DNA from: CBDCMJ01 sp965224325
Lineage (GTDB): Bacteria > Chloroflexota > Dehalococcoidia > Lucifugimonadales > UBA3495
Assembly (NCBI GenBank): GCA_965224325.1
Contig: CBDCYT010000017.1
Location: 179,919 to 243,918, forward strand
Direction of reading: 5' to 3'
Length of the DNA: 64,000 nucleotides
Positions 25,501 to 34,279 of this stretch are shown here, one piece after another. The position numbers and the translations under genes were made by a program. Positions within the stretch are counted from its first letter, which is position 1. Each line of letters opens with the position of its first letter. The notes under the pieces are model-generated. The model worked only from the letters and a program-made list of their open reading frames with translations, was not told the DNA's origin and made no database searches.

Positions 25501-26825
25501 ACATCAACCTCTTCATTCCAGTCCAGCATGATAATACGGACCCTATCCCCAGCCCGTTTGGTGGATATGTTTTCCGGGCAGATAGCGAGCCCGTTGGCCC
25601 GCGACATGGACGTCAGGATGTTGGACCCCTGCGGCCCGCAAGGCGTGGCATAATAGGCGTTGTTCTGCCGTTCCACTTCCACCCGGGCGTAAACCCGCCG
25701 CCCATCGGCGTTGTGAATTGGCGCAGTGAGCACCCCCTCCACCATGGGGCGCGGCAGCCGTGTCCGTCCCAACATGGTCAGGATAGCAGGCCGGGCAAAC
25801 ATCTCGAAGGCGACCATGGCGCTGACCGGGTTGCCCGGCAATCCTAGCAGCGGCACGGGTTCACCGCCGGTGTTCTCAACGTGACCGAAGGCCAGAGGCT
25901 TAGCCGGCCGCATGCGGACCGACCAAAAGTTCATGTCCCCCCGCTGGGTGAGCGCCTCTTTTACGATGTCGTAGTCGCCTTTGGACACGCCCGCCGAGGT
26001 GATGATCAGGTCCGCTTCTGCCGCCGCTTCCAGCTTGGCGTGCAAGTCCGCCATATCGTCTTGAGCGATGCCCAGCACCTTGGGTATGCCGCCACAGCGG
26101 ATGACCGAAGCGGCCACGCTGAAACTGTTACTGTCGTAAATTTTGCCGGCTGTCAGGGGCAGGCCCGGTGCCGTCAATTCGTCTCCGGTGGCCAATATGG
26201 CCACCACCGGCCTCCGGGTTACCGGCACTGTCTCCAGTCCCAAGGAGGCCAGGACTCCCACTTCCGCTGCTCGTATCACCGCGCCGGACTCCAAAACCAG
26301 CTGACCCCGATGCACGTCTTCACCTTCCGGGCGCACATTGCAACCCAGAGGTAGAGCGGCCATGATTGCAACCTCTACCAGGGGTTCGCCAGCCTCCTTG
26401 CGCTGTACCTCATCGGTCTCCTCGAACGACACCACTGTGTCGGCGCCATCCGGTATGCTTGCCCCGGTCATAATTCGAATAGCGGTTCCGGACGCCACGG
26501 TCTGAGACGGGACTTGTCCCGCAGCCACTACACCGATGACATTTAGGATGTGAGGAACGTCACCTGAAGCGTCCTGAATGTCTTCGCAGCGCACTGCGTA
26601 TCCGTCCATGCCGGAGTTGGCCGTTGGGGGAAGGTCCAGAGGAGACCTGATGTCGGCGGCCAGCACCCGCCCCAAGGCGTCTAATAGGGGCGTTTCCACA
26701 GACTGCAAACGGGTGAAGCTGGCCATAACCCGTTGGTAAGCTTCTTCCACGCTGAGCATGTCCGCTTCCACGTGCCGGTGGCCGTGCTCATGGGTGGCCG
26801 CATGATGAGATACATTACTCGCCAT
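25497..26825 (-). CDS. moeA: Molybdopterin molybdenumtransferase
   Basis: MoeA inserts molybdate into adenylylated molybdopterin. The 442-residue protein shows NSGMDGYAVR near 70, IMTGASIPDGADTVVSFEETDE near 122, the ATGDEL turn, the SAGVSKGDYDIVKEAL motif near 262, and GNPVSAMVAFEMFARP near 323. The extra N-terminus is histidine-rich (HHAATHEHGHRH, residues 7-18), which could bind metal. The gene follows pheT by 63 bases. No other molybdenum cofactor gene is in the window. Confidence 0.94.
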   Translation of the reverse strand: MASNVSHHAATHEHGHRHVEADMLSVEEAYQRVMASFTRLQSVETPLLDALGRVLAADIRSPLDLPPTANSGMDGYAVRCEDIQDASGDVPHILNVIGVVAAGQVPSQTVASGTAIRIMTGASIPDGADTVVSFEETDEVQRKEAGEPLVEVAIMAALPLGCNVRPEGEDVHRGQLVLESGAVIRAAEVGVLASLGLETVPVTRRPVVAILATGDELTAPGLPLTAGKIYDSNSFSVAASVIRCGGIPKVLGIAQDDMADLHAKLEAAAEADLIITSAGVSKGDYDIVKEALTQRGDMNFWSVRMRPAKPLAFGHVENTGGEPVPLLGLPGNPVSAMVAFEMFARPAILTMLGRTRLPRPMVEGVLTAPIHNADGRRVYARVEVERQNNAYYATPCGPQGSNILTSMSRANGLAICPENISTKRAGDRVRIIMLDWNEEVDV

Positions 26826-26888
26826 AAACTTTCTCCGCCTGATTCCGGCCCGCCGGCGCCATCGGCCCCGTGATGCCGGTTCTCTCCC

Positions 26889-29300
26889 TCAGCTTCGCAA
26901 CGACGCCTGGGCCTCTCGTTCCAGGGCGGCCAGGAGCCCCTGGAGGGAACGGTCGACCTCTTCGTTGGTTAAGGTGCGGTCTGAGGCCTGGAAATACACC
27001 CTGAATGCTAAAGACTTGGCGCCAGGAGGTACGTTGTCTCCGGTGTAGAGATCAAAGAGCTCCACCCTCTCCACCAAGCGGTGGCGGGCGATGATAGATT
27101 GGACCGTGGCCGCCGGGACGGTAACCGGCAGCACCAGAGCCAGGTCGCGTGTCGCCACAGGATAGCGTGATATGTGGGAAAACCGGCGCTCCGATTGGGA
27201 CAACGCGGGCAGCAGCGTGTTCAGGTCCAGCTCGAAATAAGCAACCGGTTCGCCCACAAGGTCGAACTTTGCCAGTACGGAGTCGTGGACCTCTCCCACA
27301 GTGCCTATAACTTGGTCGCCGAGCTTGATGACAGCTTGCCGGCCGGCACGGAAATAGGGGTGACCCCCAGGTTCGTAACCGGCGGTGGTTCCCAGCTGTT
27401 CCAAAAGGCTCTCCACCACTCCCTTGGCATCGTAGAAGTCCAAAGCGCCACCGCCCTGACGTTCAGCTTCGAGCCAGGAGGGCAGCCACCGTTGCCCTGA
27501 CAGGATTCCGGCCGCCATCTCCCGCTCTTCGGGAAGGTCATCAAGCCGGGGCATGAAAACGCGCCCAATCTCGAAAAGACGAAAGGAGGCCGCTCCCTGT
27601 CCCTGGTTAGCGGCCAGCGTGGCCAATAAGCTCGGCTTCAGCGTGGGCCGCAGGCACTCTTCGGCGGCGTTCATAGGGTTGGCTACTCTAACGGGGCCGG
27701 TAGGTTCGTCCCATTGGACCCTCATTAGGTCTTCTTGGCTAATCAGGGGGTAGTTTATGACCTCTTGCATGCCGAGGGAGGACAAGGCGTCCTTCACCTT
27801 GTCCACCAATCGCCGGTTCTCGCCCCGTTGCTGGGTTGGGATAGGCGTGGCGAGCATGGTGACGGGAATGGAATCGTACCCTATGATCCTTATCACCTCT
27901 TCCACAAGGTCATCTTCGATGGTGATATCGTTTCTCCAATAGGGCACCGCCGCCTCCACCCGATCAGAGCCCTGCATTCGGGTCTGAAATCCCAGCGACC
28001 TCAGCACCCGCTCCACTGTTTCCAGGTCCACTTCCATGCCCAGGACCTTCTTCAGCCGACCGGCCGTTAAAGCCACACTCTGCGGGAGGGATTGCTGATT
28101 GGGAAATACGTCGCATATTCCCGGCGACACCCGGCCCCCAGCCGTTTCCTGAACGAGCTGGGTTGCTCTTCGCAGCGCTATGGGAGCGAGCTCGGCCCTT
28201 AGGCCCTTTTCAAAACGCAGAGTGGCTTCTGTACGCAGACCGAACTTCTGAGCAGTCTGCCGGTTGTTGTAGCCGTCAAAAGTTGCCGACTCCAGGAGCA
28301 CGTTGGTGGTGACGGGTCCAATCTCGCTGTTCGCTCCGCCTATGACCCCGCCCATGCCGATGGGATCGTTACTATCCGCAATTACAAGCACGTCGCTGTC
28401 GAGCCGCCGCTCGACTCCGTCCAAGGTCGTAAGGGTTTCTCCGGCTTTGGCCCGCCGAACGATGATGGTCTGGCCCTGAAGCCGGTCGTAGTCGAAAGCG
28501 TGCAGCGGCTGATTATATTCCAGCATGACGTAGTTGGTGACGTCTACGACGTTGTTAATCGGCCTCAGCCCAGCCTTGGTCAACCGGTCCTGCAGCCACT
28601 GCGGAGAGGGCCCTATCGCTACATCGCTGATCAGGCTTGCGGTGTAGCGGCGGCACAGGTCCGGGTCCTCGATACCGATGGATATGCGCTGGGCCAATGG
28701 CGGCCCTTCTTCCGCGTAGCTGGCGTCCGGCTCCTTCACCGTGTTTCCTGTAAGGGCCGCGACTTCGTGAGCTACTCCCAGGATAGATAGACAATCCAAC
28801 CTGTTGGGAGTGAGTTCTAGGTCCAATATGGTGTCACCCATGTAGTCGTCCAGAGTCGTCCCCACGGGGGCGTCGTCCGGAAGCACGATAATGCCCGTGT
28901 GGTCTTCCCCCAAGCCCAGCTCCAACTGAGAGCAGATCATCCCCTCAGACACCACGCCGCGGATGCGGGCCGGTTTCAAAGTCTCATGCTTTCCCGTTTG
29001 AGGGTTAATCAGTTTGGCCCCCACGCGGGCAAAACACACCTTTTGACTGGCCTCGACGTTGGGCGCTCCGCAGACCACCTCCACCTCTTCACTCCCGGTG
29101 TAGACCCGGCACAAGGACAGGCGGTCCGCTTGGGGATGGGGGCCTACAGCCATTACCTGGGCCACCAAGCATTGACTCCAGTTCCCCACCTCTGCCACGT
29201 CTCCGACCTCAACCCCGGCCATGGTTAACCGGTGGGCCAGCTCTTGAGCCGGGAGACCTACGTCAACGTAATCTCGCAACCAACTGAGAGGTACTTTCAT
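26889..29300 (-). CDS. pheT: Phenylalanine-tRNA ligase beta subunit
   Basis: The 803-residue beta subunit has the usual bacterial layout: an N-terminal tRNA-binding EMAP-like domain (GPHPQADRLSLCRV near 52), B3/B4 editing domain, B5 DNA-binding-like domain, a catalytic-core-like domain, and a C-terminal anticodon-binding FDX-ACB domain (FSHISRYPVATRDLALVLP near 705). With PheS it forms the alpha2beta2 enzyme that charges tRNA-Phe. The length is normal. It follows pheS by 85 bases. Confidence 0.97.
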   Translation of the reverse strand: MKVPLSWLRDYVDVGLPAQELAHRLTMAGVEVGDVAEVGNWSQCLVAQVMAVGPHPQADRLSLCRVYTGSEEVEVVCGAPNVEASQKVCFARVGAKLINPQTGKHETLKPARIRGVVSEGMICSQLELGLGEDHTGIIVLPDDAPVGTTLDDYMGDTILDLELTPNRLDCLSILGVAHEVAALTGNTVKEPDASYAEEGPPLAQRISIGIEDPDLCRRYTASLISDVAIGPSPQWLQDRLTKAGLRPINNVVDVTNYVMLEYNQPLHAFDYDRLQGQTIIVRRAKAGETLTTLDGVERRLDSDVLVIADSNDPIGMGGVIGGANSEIGPVTTNVLLESATFDGYNNRQTAQKFGLRTEATLRFEKGLRAELAPIALRRATQLVQETAGGRVSPGICDVFPNQQSLPQSVALTAGRLKKVLGMEVDLETVERVLRSLGFQTRMQGSDRVEAAVPYWRNDITIEDDLVEEVIRIIGYDSIPVTMLATPIPTQQRGENRRLVDKVKDALSSLGMQEVINYPLISQEDLMRVQWDEPTGPVRVANPMNAAEECLRPTLKPSLLATLAANQGQGAASFRLFEIGRVFMPRLDDLPEEREMAAGILSGQRWLPSWLEAERQGGGALDFYDAKGVVESLLEQLGTTAGYEPGGHPYFRAGRQAVIKLGDQVIGTVGEVHDSVLAKFDLVGEPVAYFELDLNTLLPALSQSERRFSHISRYPVATRDLALVLPVTVPAATVQSIIARHRLVERVELFDLYTGDNVPPGAKSLAFRVYFQASDRTLTNEEVDRSLQGLLAALEREAQASLRS

Positions 29301-29385
29301 CGGCGCCTAAAGGCAGGCGGTCTCCTTATCGGAACAGGTGGTTAGGGCTATTCGACGACGACTTATGCCGGGTTTGCCGCAAAAG

Positions 29386-30447
29386 CTAGAATTGGCGCAA
29401 AAATCTCAGGTCATTGGCATAGAACAACCTGATGTCGTCAATCCCGTACTTCAGCATCGCTATCCGCTCCGGCCCGAGGCCGAACGCAAACCCAGTGTAC
29501 TTTTCAGGATCGTATCCAACCCCCGCCAATACTCGAGGGTGCACCATGCCGGCTCCCATGATCTCGATCCAGCCGCTGTCGCGGCAGATGCGGCATCCAC
29601 CACCACGGCCTGCGCAAGCGAAGCAGTCGATAGACATGTCGACTCCAGGCTCGACGAACGGGAAATAATCGCAGCGAAAGCGCACTTTGCGCTCTGCGCC
29701 GAACAACCGGCGGGCGAACTCGTACAGGGTCCCCTTTAGATCGGAGAAGGTAATACCCTCATCCACCGCCAATCCCTCTACCTGGTAGAAATGCCATTCG
29801 TGGGTTGCATCGGTGGCCTCGTACCGGTAGCACTTTCCGGGCACCACTACCCGGACCGGAGGAACGGTGCTTTCCATCACCCTGGCTTGCATTGGAGAGG
29901 TGTGGGTGCGCAGCAACATCGGCTGCCCACCGGCTTCATCGCGGTAGTCGATCCAGAGCGTGTTCCACATGTCCCGGGCCGGGTGGCCTGGTGGGATATT
30001 CAGCATTTCGAAGTTGTACCGGTCCCACTCCACCTCGGGGCCTTCCACGACGCTAAATCCCATGGCCGCAAATGAGTCGCAAATTTCCCGCACGATCTGC
30101 GTGGTGGGATGCAGGCGGCCCATGGCAACTTGCCGTCCCGGCAGAGTAACGTCCAACTCGCCCTGAGCCGCAGCGAAGGCCAATTTAGCCGCGTCAATCT
30201 CCTCGGCCCTTCGCTCCAGCTGCTGTTCCAGGGTCTGCTTGGCCTCATTGGCCAGGGCTCCAATAGTGCGCCGCTCCTGAAGCGCCAAGGCGGACAGGCT
30301 GCGGAGCAGCAGAGTTACACGGCCCCGGCGGCCTAGATAATCCACCCGCCAGGCTTCCAGCAGGTCTGGGCCATCGGCTTTTGCCAGCTCGTCAATCGCC
30401 GCCCGGGTCAAATCCTCTATAGATTGAGCAGTAGGAGTTTGGGTCAT
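29386..30447 (-). CDS. pheS: Phenylalanine-tRNA ligase alpha subunit
   Basis: The 353-residue subunit contains a coiled-coil N-terminus, class II motif 2 (EVEWDRYNFEMLNIPPGHPARDMWNT region), a Cys-rich loop CFACAGRGGGCRICRDSGW and motif 3 (GFAFGLGPERIAMLKYGI). It activates phenylalanine. The start at 30447 matches the conserved N-terminus; a longer open frame upstream crosses the promoter and is rejected. No T-box signature was found in the leader of about 120 bases. Confidence 0.96.
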   Translation of the reverse strand: MTQTPTAQSIEDLTRAAIDELAKADGPDLLEAWRVDYLGRRGRVTLLLRSLSALALQERRTIGALANEAKQTLEQQLERRAEEIDAAKLAFAAAQGELDVTLPGRQVAMGRLHPTTQIVREICDSFAAMGFSVVEGPEVEWDRYNFEMLNIPPGHPARDMWNTLWIDYRDEAGGQPMLLRTHTSPMQARVMESTVPPVRVVVPGKCYRYEATDATHEWHFYQVEGLAVDEGITFSDLKGTLYEFARRLFGAERKVRFRCDYFPFVEPGVDMSIDCFACAGRGGGCRICRDSGWIEIMGAGMVHPRVLAGVGYDPEKYTGFAFGLGPERIAMLKYGIDDIRLFYANDLRFLRQF

Positions 30448-30576
30448 AGGCTCGGTCAAGTAGGTCCGCTCTCGTCGCGTTGGGTAGGTTAGGCAGCAGG
30501 TGCTTAGTTTGCAGGCGAAGTCCGGTTTGGTGGCTTTCGCCCACCGTGAGGCTAATTCGTAAAACAGCGCTTCGCC

Positions 30577-30605
30577 ATTATAGGAAGCGTAGTACTGGGG
30601 GTCAA
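30577..30605 (-). promoter_or_regulatory. Promoter of pheS-pheT-moeA
   Basis: On the minus strand TTGACC (30605-30600) and a perfect TATAAT (30582-30577) are 17 bases apart. The start near 30570 gives a 5' leader of about 120 bases. Confidence 0.75.
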
Positions 30606-30630
30606 GGCGGCCGGGCTCAGCCGCAGGGCC

Positions 30631-30730
30631 TTTTAGTTCTCGCGACAACTCCTATTTTCCCATGCACTTTGAGCTTGTCCAATGACAGTCCAACATCGAG
30701 AACGGATGGATTCCCGCTTTCGCGGGAATG
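30631..30730. repeat. Dispersed 100-bp repeat, copy 2 (family B)
   Basis: This is an inverted copy of 3851-3950 with about nine bases in ten conserved, immediately upstream of the pheS promoter. Adjacent bases 30725-30755 hold a further imperfect GCTTTCGGGGGAATGGCGGG block. Confidence 0.7.
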
Positions 30731-30868
30731 CCGGCTTTCGGGGGAATGGCGGGAACTATGCGAGCCAACCCAGAACATGAATAGGCCCGCCCAAGCCGAT
30801 GGACTCTCTCCCGCATGGGTGTTCTTAATTTCGGCGTTAGCGGGGTCCCGCAAAGTGACAGAATGCAA

Positions 30869-30897
30869 TTGTAGTAGAACATACGTTCTGATATTAT
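30869..30897 (+). promoter_or_regulatory. Promoter of the zinc-ribbon/RuvC-like cassette
   Basis: TTGTAG (30869-30874) and TATTAT (30892-30897) are spaced by 17 bases. The spacer is occupied by a LexA-type palindrome. Start of transcription would be near 30904. Confidence 0.55.
30876..30889 (+). promoter_or_regulatory. LexA-type operator (SOS box) candidate
   Basis: AGAACATACGTTCT has perfect 5-base arms, AGAAC and GTTCT, around ATAC. It fits the GAAC-N4-GTTC operator recognised by Gram-positive-type LexA. It lies between the -35 and -10 boxes, where a bound repressor would block polymerase. The genes downstream include a nuclease-like protein, which fits DNA-damage control. Recognition by this organism's LexA is not shown. 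Confidence 0.6.
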
Positions 30898-30962
30898 TTT
30901 CTCTGTGCCTTACTCAGCGATCTTAGACGGGTAAGGCCGCATCACTTTCGAAGGGGGAAATC

Positions 30963-31295
30963 GTGCAGTTGTTCCGTCTCAAAGCCTGTCCAAAATGCCG
31001 CGGCGACCTGGCATTTGACCAGGGCGATTGGATTTGCTTGCAGTGCGGCACTTATTACTACACCGGGCTTTATGGTGAAAACCACCGGAGTGAAACCGGA
31101 TGCATCTCAAATAGTCCGGCCCGTTGGTTTTCACCGTACTCTACGCCGCCCCATCTTGAAAAGGCCGCGAGGCTCGAGTCGCTTCCTTTGGAGTCACTCA
31201 TGGCGGCGCGATTGGCAACTGTCTTGTCAACTCCGCCCAACGTAGGGGCCAGCGCCGTTTCGGCCCCTTCGGGTGCGGGAACGCCTTTACAGTGA
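30963..31295 (+). CDS. Small zinc-ribbon protein
   Basis: The 110-residue protein has a four-cysteine zinc ribbon (CPKC at 9-12, CLQC at 25-28) followed by a low-complexity Ala/Pro/Ser tail. Such ribbons bind nucleic acid or proteins. The start is GTG with AAGGGGG about 5 bases upstream. The next gene overlaps its stop in a GTGA arrangement. With the SOS-type operator upstream, a role in a DNA-damage response is inferred, not shown. Confidence 0.6.
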   Translation: MQLFRLKACPKCRGDLAFDQGDWICLQCGTYYYTGLYGENHRSETGCISNSPARWFSPYSTPPHLEKAARLESLPLESLMAARLATVLSTPPNVGASAVSAPSGAGTPLQ

Positions 31296-31788
31296 CCCAT
31301 CCCCGATTTTCAGATTGTCTATTGGCTCTGGACGCAGGGGTTAGACAGACCGGTTGGGCCGTCTTCTCAGCCGGCAGCGAAGGGTCCGGCCAAGACGTGA
31401 CAACCGGCGTCATAGGCATAACCAAACGCCACCAGATTACCGTTCAGGGCGCTTGTCCTACTTGGTGGACGGCTTGGATGCCTTGGTGGAGCGGTGGCGT
31501 CCTACCATAGTGGTCCAAAGCCAACCCTCGGGCATCCACTGGCCGATGCCTTCGCTGCTATTATTAGACGCCACATTAAGCGAATGGGCGGACCGGCGCT
31601 GCATCCCTTTGCATTCCTACTCCGCTCAGAGTCTTCGGAGTACCATCGCCGGATATCCCAACGTCTCGAAGGAAGAACTGGCATACACAGTAATGGCGGG
31701 ACTAGGGCTGATTGGAGCGGTAAAGAGTACCCACGAGTGGGAGGCGATAGCGGTGGGCCATTACCATTTTTCCCGGCATAGCGCGTAA
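31292..31788 (+). pseudogene. RuvC/RNase H-fold nuclease-like gene with internal frameshift
   Basis: The first frame (GTG at 31292, to 31510) begins with a RuvC motif-I-like strand, LALDAGVRQTGWAVF. After about residue 45 the sense moves to another frame, which runs SYLVDGLDALVERW and ends at 31788. That second frame contains STIAGYPNVSKEELAYTVMAGLGL and HEWEAIAVGHYH, matching the C-terminal acidic motif and histidine of RuvC-like nucleases. A one-base deletion between roughly 31430 and 31470 would explain it. The joined product is about 165 residues, the size of RuvC. Damage, sequencing error and recoding are all possible. Confidence 0.5.
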
Positions 31789-31893
31789 AATGACGGACTC
31801 GTGAGGCGTCACGGAGCCCTGCCTCATTGTCATCTCAGGCTACGGCGCCTATTCGAAGACTGAAATGAGGTACTCGGTCGAATGCCGGGCCGC

Positions 31894-33375
31894 CTACTTC
31901 GGTCCTAGGTAAATCTTCGAATCCGGCTTGAATGCGCCTATGGCGAACCAGAAGGAATTGGTGTGCGCGATGGGTTCCAGTTTACGGCCGATCAATGGGC
32001 CCGAGACTGCCTGGCCCAGGATGTTCCACGAACTTCCGGTCTGGGCGTCTACGATTTCGCCGCCATCAAACTCGAAGGTGAGCACCCGGCCGTCCAGCCG
32101 AGCGTCGTACAGGCCTGCGGCGCCAATGTCATCGGAGTCCCGGATGAGGCGGCCGTCCAACGCGGACACGGTCCCGGGTTTGAAGAACACTGCTAGGTTC
32201 CGGTCGCCCACCTTATGGTTGACTGCTCGCTCTTTTTCCAACACTGAGAAAGGGAAAGCCGCATCCACCTCTCCGACAGTCACACTTACCACCCGTTCTT
32301 TGGGCGGAAGCCGTCCGTCCAAATCGCCAAAGAACAGAAACGGCGGGTTGTCTACACGGTCGTACCCGACGTAAGGATTCTCTCCATAGTTGCTGGAGAA
32401 TCCCGTATCTCTGGACAACACTTGTCCATCCGGATTGGCGTTTTTGAAAGCTTCCCACGAAATAATGGTGGCTGGCAGGAAAGTCAGCTTCTTACCTGTA
32501 AGCTCTCCCACGATCCCCTCACCGGTAAACTGCTGCCACCAGGACTCGGTCTCACGGTCCCACGTGATCAAATCGCTGTTGCGAAGATTGCCTGTGGTGC
32601 CGAAGCGGTGGGTAACGCCGTCCAGCCTTCTATCAAACACTATCGCAGAATTGCATAGCGGACAGAAAGTGACCGCCACGGGCGTCCCGCCTACCACGTC
32701 GTTGACAATCTCATGCCAAATGAGGATTTGAAGCGGATACGCCTTGGCCTCTCCGTTCAGTTCAAAGGAGATGGCCGGTTCCAATGGACCTAAAAACTCG
32801 TCTCCCTCCTCAAGAGTGGCAAACTTGGGGTTATCAATGGGTGGTATGCCATCTCGAGGTGGGCCGCCGGAGAATATCTCCTGGAAGGGTGCGCTGTGGC
32901 GGCTGAAGTCAGTGAGCCAACCGCGGGTATCGAAGCTGGCGCCCCGTAGCGCCTCCCGAAAGTCGGGATCGGGCTCCCACTGTTGACGAGGGCCGGGGTT
33001 CCGTACTTCTTTAGATACGGCAAGGGGAACAGCCGGCGTCCCACCTTGGGGTTGAGCAGGGAGGAGAGTAGCCCCCGCCTCAGCCACATCGGGGGGAACA
33101 GCCGGCGTGCCGCCTTCAGGTTGGGCAGGGAGAAGAGTAGCGCGCGCCTCAGCTACAACGGTGAGAACGGCCGGCGCGCCGTCTTCGGGTTGGCTGGGAA
33201 GGGGACTAGCGAGCGAGCCGGGCGGAGTAGGATTAGCAGCCTCTTGGAGAGGCGCCGTGGAAGGGGAATCCTCCGGACCGGACGCGCACGACGCCCCGAG
33301 CCCAGCGGTTACGGCCATGGCTGCCACTATACCCAGCCCGGCAAGTGACATACACACCCTCTTCATTGCGTTCAC
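31894..33375 (-). CDS. DUF3179-domain lipoprotein
   Basis: The 493-residue protein starts with a lipoprotein-type signal (hydrophobic 10-28, cysteine at about 30). A linker follows with three imperfect copies of a unit like TLLPAQPEGGTPAV (about residues 70-120). The C-terminal DUF3179 domain spans about 165-480 and carries the family hallmark VTFCPLCNSAIVFDR. DUF3179 proteins are extracytoplasmic and of unknown function; the paired cysteines could be redox-active or bind metal. It is encoded alone. Confidence 0.88.
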   Translation of the reverse strand: MNAMKRVCMSLAGLGIVAAMAVTAGLGASCASGPEDSPSTAPLQEAANPTPPGSLASPLPSQPEDGAPAVLTVVAEARATLLPAQPEGGTPAVPPDVAEAGATLLPAQPQGGTPAVPLAVSKEVRNPGPRQQWEPDPDFREALRGASFDTRGWLTDFSRHSAPFQEIFSGGPPRDGIPPIDNPKFATLEEGDEFLGPLEPAISFELNGEAKAYPLQILIWHEIVNDVVGGTPVAVTFCPLCNSAIVFDRRLDGVTHRFGTTGNLRNSDLITWDRETESWWQQFTGEGIVGELTGKKLTFLPATIISWEAFKNANPDGQVLSRDTGFSSNYGENPYVGYDRVDNPPFLFFGDLDGRLPPKERVVSVTVGEVDAAFPFSVLEKERAVNHKVGDRNLAVFFKPGTVSALDGRLIRDSDDIGAAGLYDARLDGRVLTFEFDGGEIVDAQTGSSWNILGQAVSGPLIGRKLEPIAHTNSFWFAIGAFKPDSKIYLGPK

Positions 33376-33922
33376 CGCAAGTTCTCTTTGCTCTTACTCA
33401 AGGTGCGATAGGCCAGGGCGTAATAAACGTGATGTAACTTCTGACGTATCTTCGGGCAACCGGAATTGGTTGTCGGGTTATAATAACAGCTCGGCTCCTT
33501 GCGGCACCGTCCCATGCGTACTCCGTTCCATTCTTGGCGGTTACTGAAGCTATTGGTTGCTGGCAGCGAGGTCATTGCCGGGATAGAGATTATCCGACGG
33601 GGAACGAGTCCGATAAATGGACTTGAATTGCCGCGTTATGTTAGATTTGGGTCATGAAGATCTGGCAAAAGCTTTGCCCCGCGGAGGCAGCGCCCAAGGT
33701 CTTCGCCGGGTCAGGGACTGGTTGCCCACTTGGGCCCGGCCGCCGTGGACGCGATGGTGGTCCGGTCCCCTTTCTATAGCTCTTGCCGGGGAATTTTGGC
33801 TTGTGCTGAGATCTCCCAGGCCAGTTCAACCCAAAGGGGCACATCACCGGTGGCCCCTCTAACTTTGCCCAGGGAAGGCAGCAACAAATCGCCTGAGCAC
33901 GTTCCTTAAGAGGAGATATCCT
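33376..33922. other. Gene-free stretch with a long-range inverted repeat
   Basis: No coding region is supported. GCCCAAG (33692-33698) can pair with CTTGGGC (33729-33735), and the surrounding 33665-33745 is GC-rich. A structured RNA is conceivable, but no known family was recognised. Confidence 0.3.
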
Positions 33923-34279
33923 ATGCCCATCACTCAGAGACCCTATGTTCCGCCGGAAGACCAGACGCCTCAAGAAGACAATTACCTGAACCCTGGCGAT
34001 ACCCAGTCGTCAGGGGAACATTCGGGAGACCCCATTACTTTCTACTCCGATTCAATGCATATTTTCAGCAGCTTGTACTCGGCCGTTCTATTCTTTGGCG
34101 AGCAGATGGAGGAACGAGAGCCGATTCTTCGGGCGCGGATCAAGGTGAGTCCTCAAATGTTGAAGGCCATCGCTCTGCTGACCACCAAACATGTCCGGGA
34201 ATACGAAGACGCCGTTGGTCCCATTACCCTGCCGGAGCAGGTTTACGCGGCATGGGAGCTGGGTACGGAGCAAGAGTGA
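33923..34279 (+). CDS. DUF3467-like small protein
   Basis: The 118-residue protein has a polar N-terminus and then strands and helices resembling DUF3467. It contains ITFYSDSMHIFSSLYSAVLFFG, then ARIKVSPQMLKAIALLTTKHVREYEDAVGPI, the usual SPxxxKAL segment followed by YE and a short Pro-containing end. The family function is unknown. An AGAGGAG ribosome-binding site supports the start. It overlaps the next gene in a TGATG arrangement, so the pair is probably translated together. Confidence 0.65.
   Translation: MPITQRPYVPPEDQTPQEDNYLNPGDTQSSGEHSGDPITFYSDSMHIFSSLYSAVLFFGEQMEEREPILRARIKVSPQMLKAIALLTTKHVREYEDAVGPITLPEQVYAAWELGTEQE

Noticed and set aside
30448..30570. T-box riboswitch or Phe attenuator before pheS
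   Set aside because: The T-box sequence (GGGTGGxACCGCG) and a terminator/antiterminator pair are absent, and no Phe-rich leader peptide downstream of the predicted transcription start was seen.
33661..33745. Structured RNA such as RNase P or SRP RNA
   Set aside because: Only one 7-bp inverted repeat in a GC-rich stretch was found and none of the conserved cores of RNase P, SRP or tmRNA were recognised.
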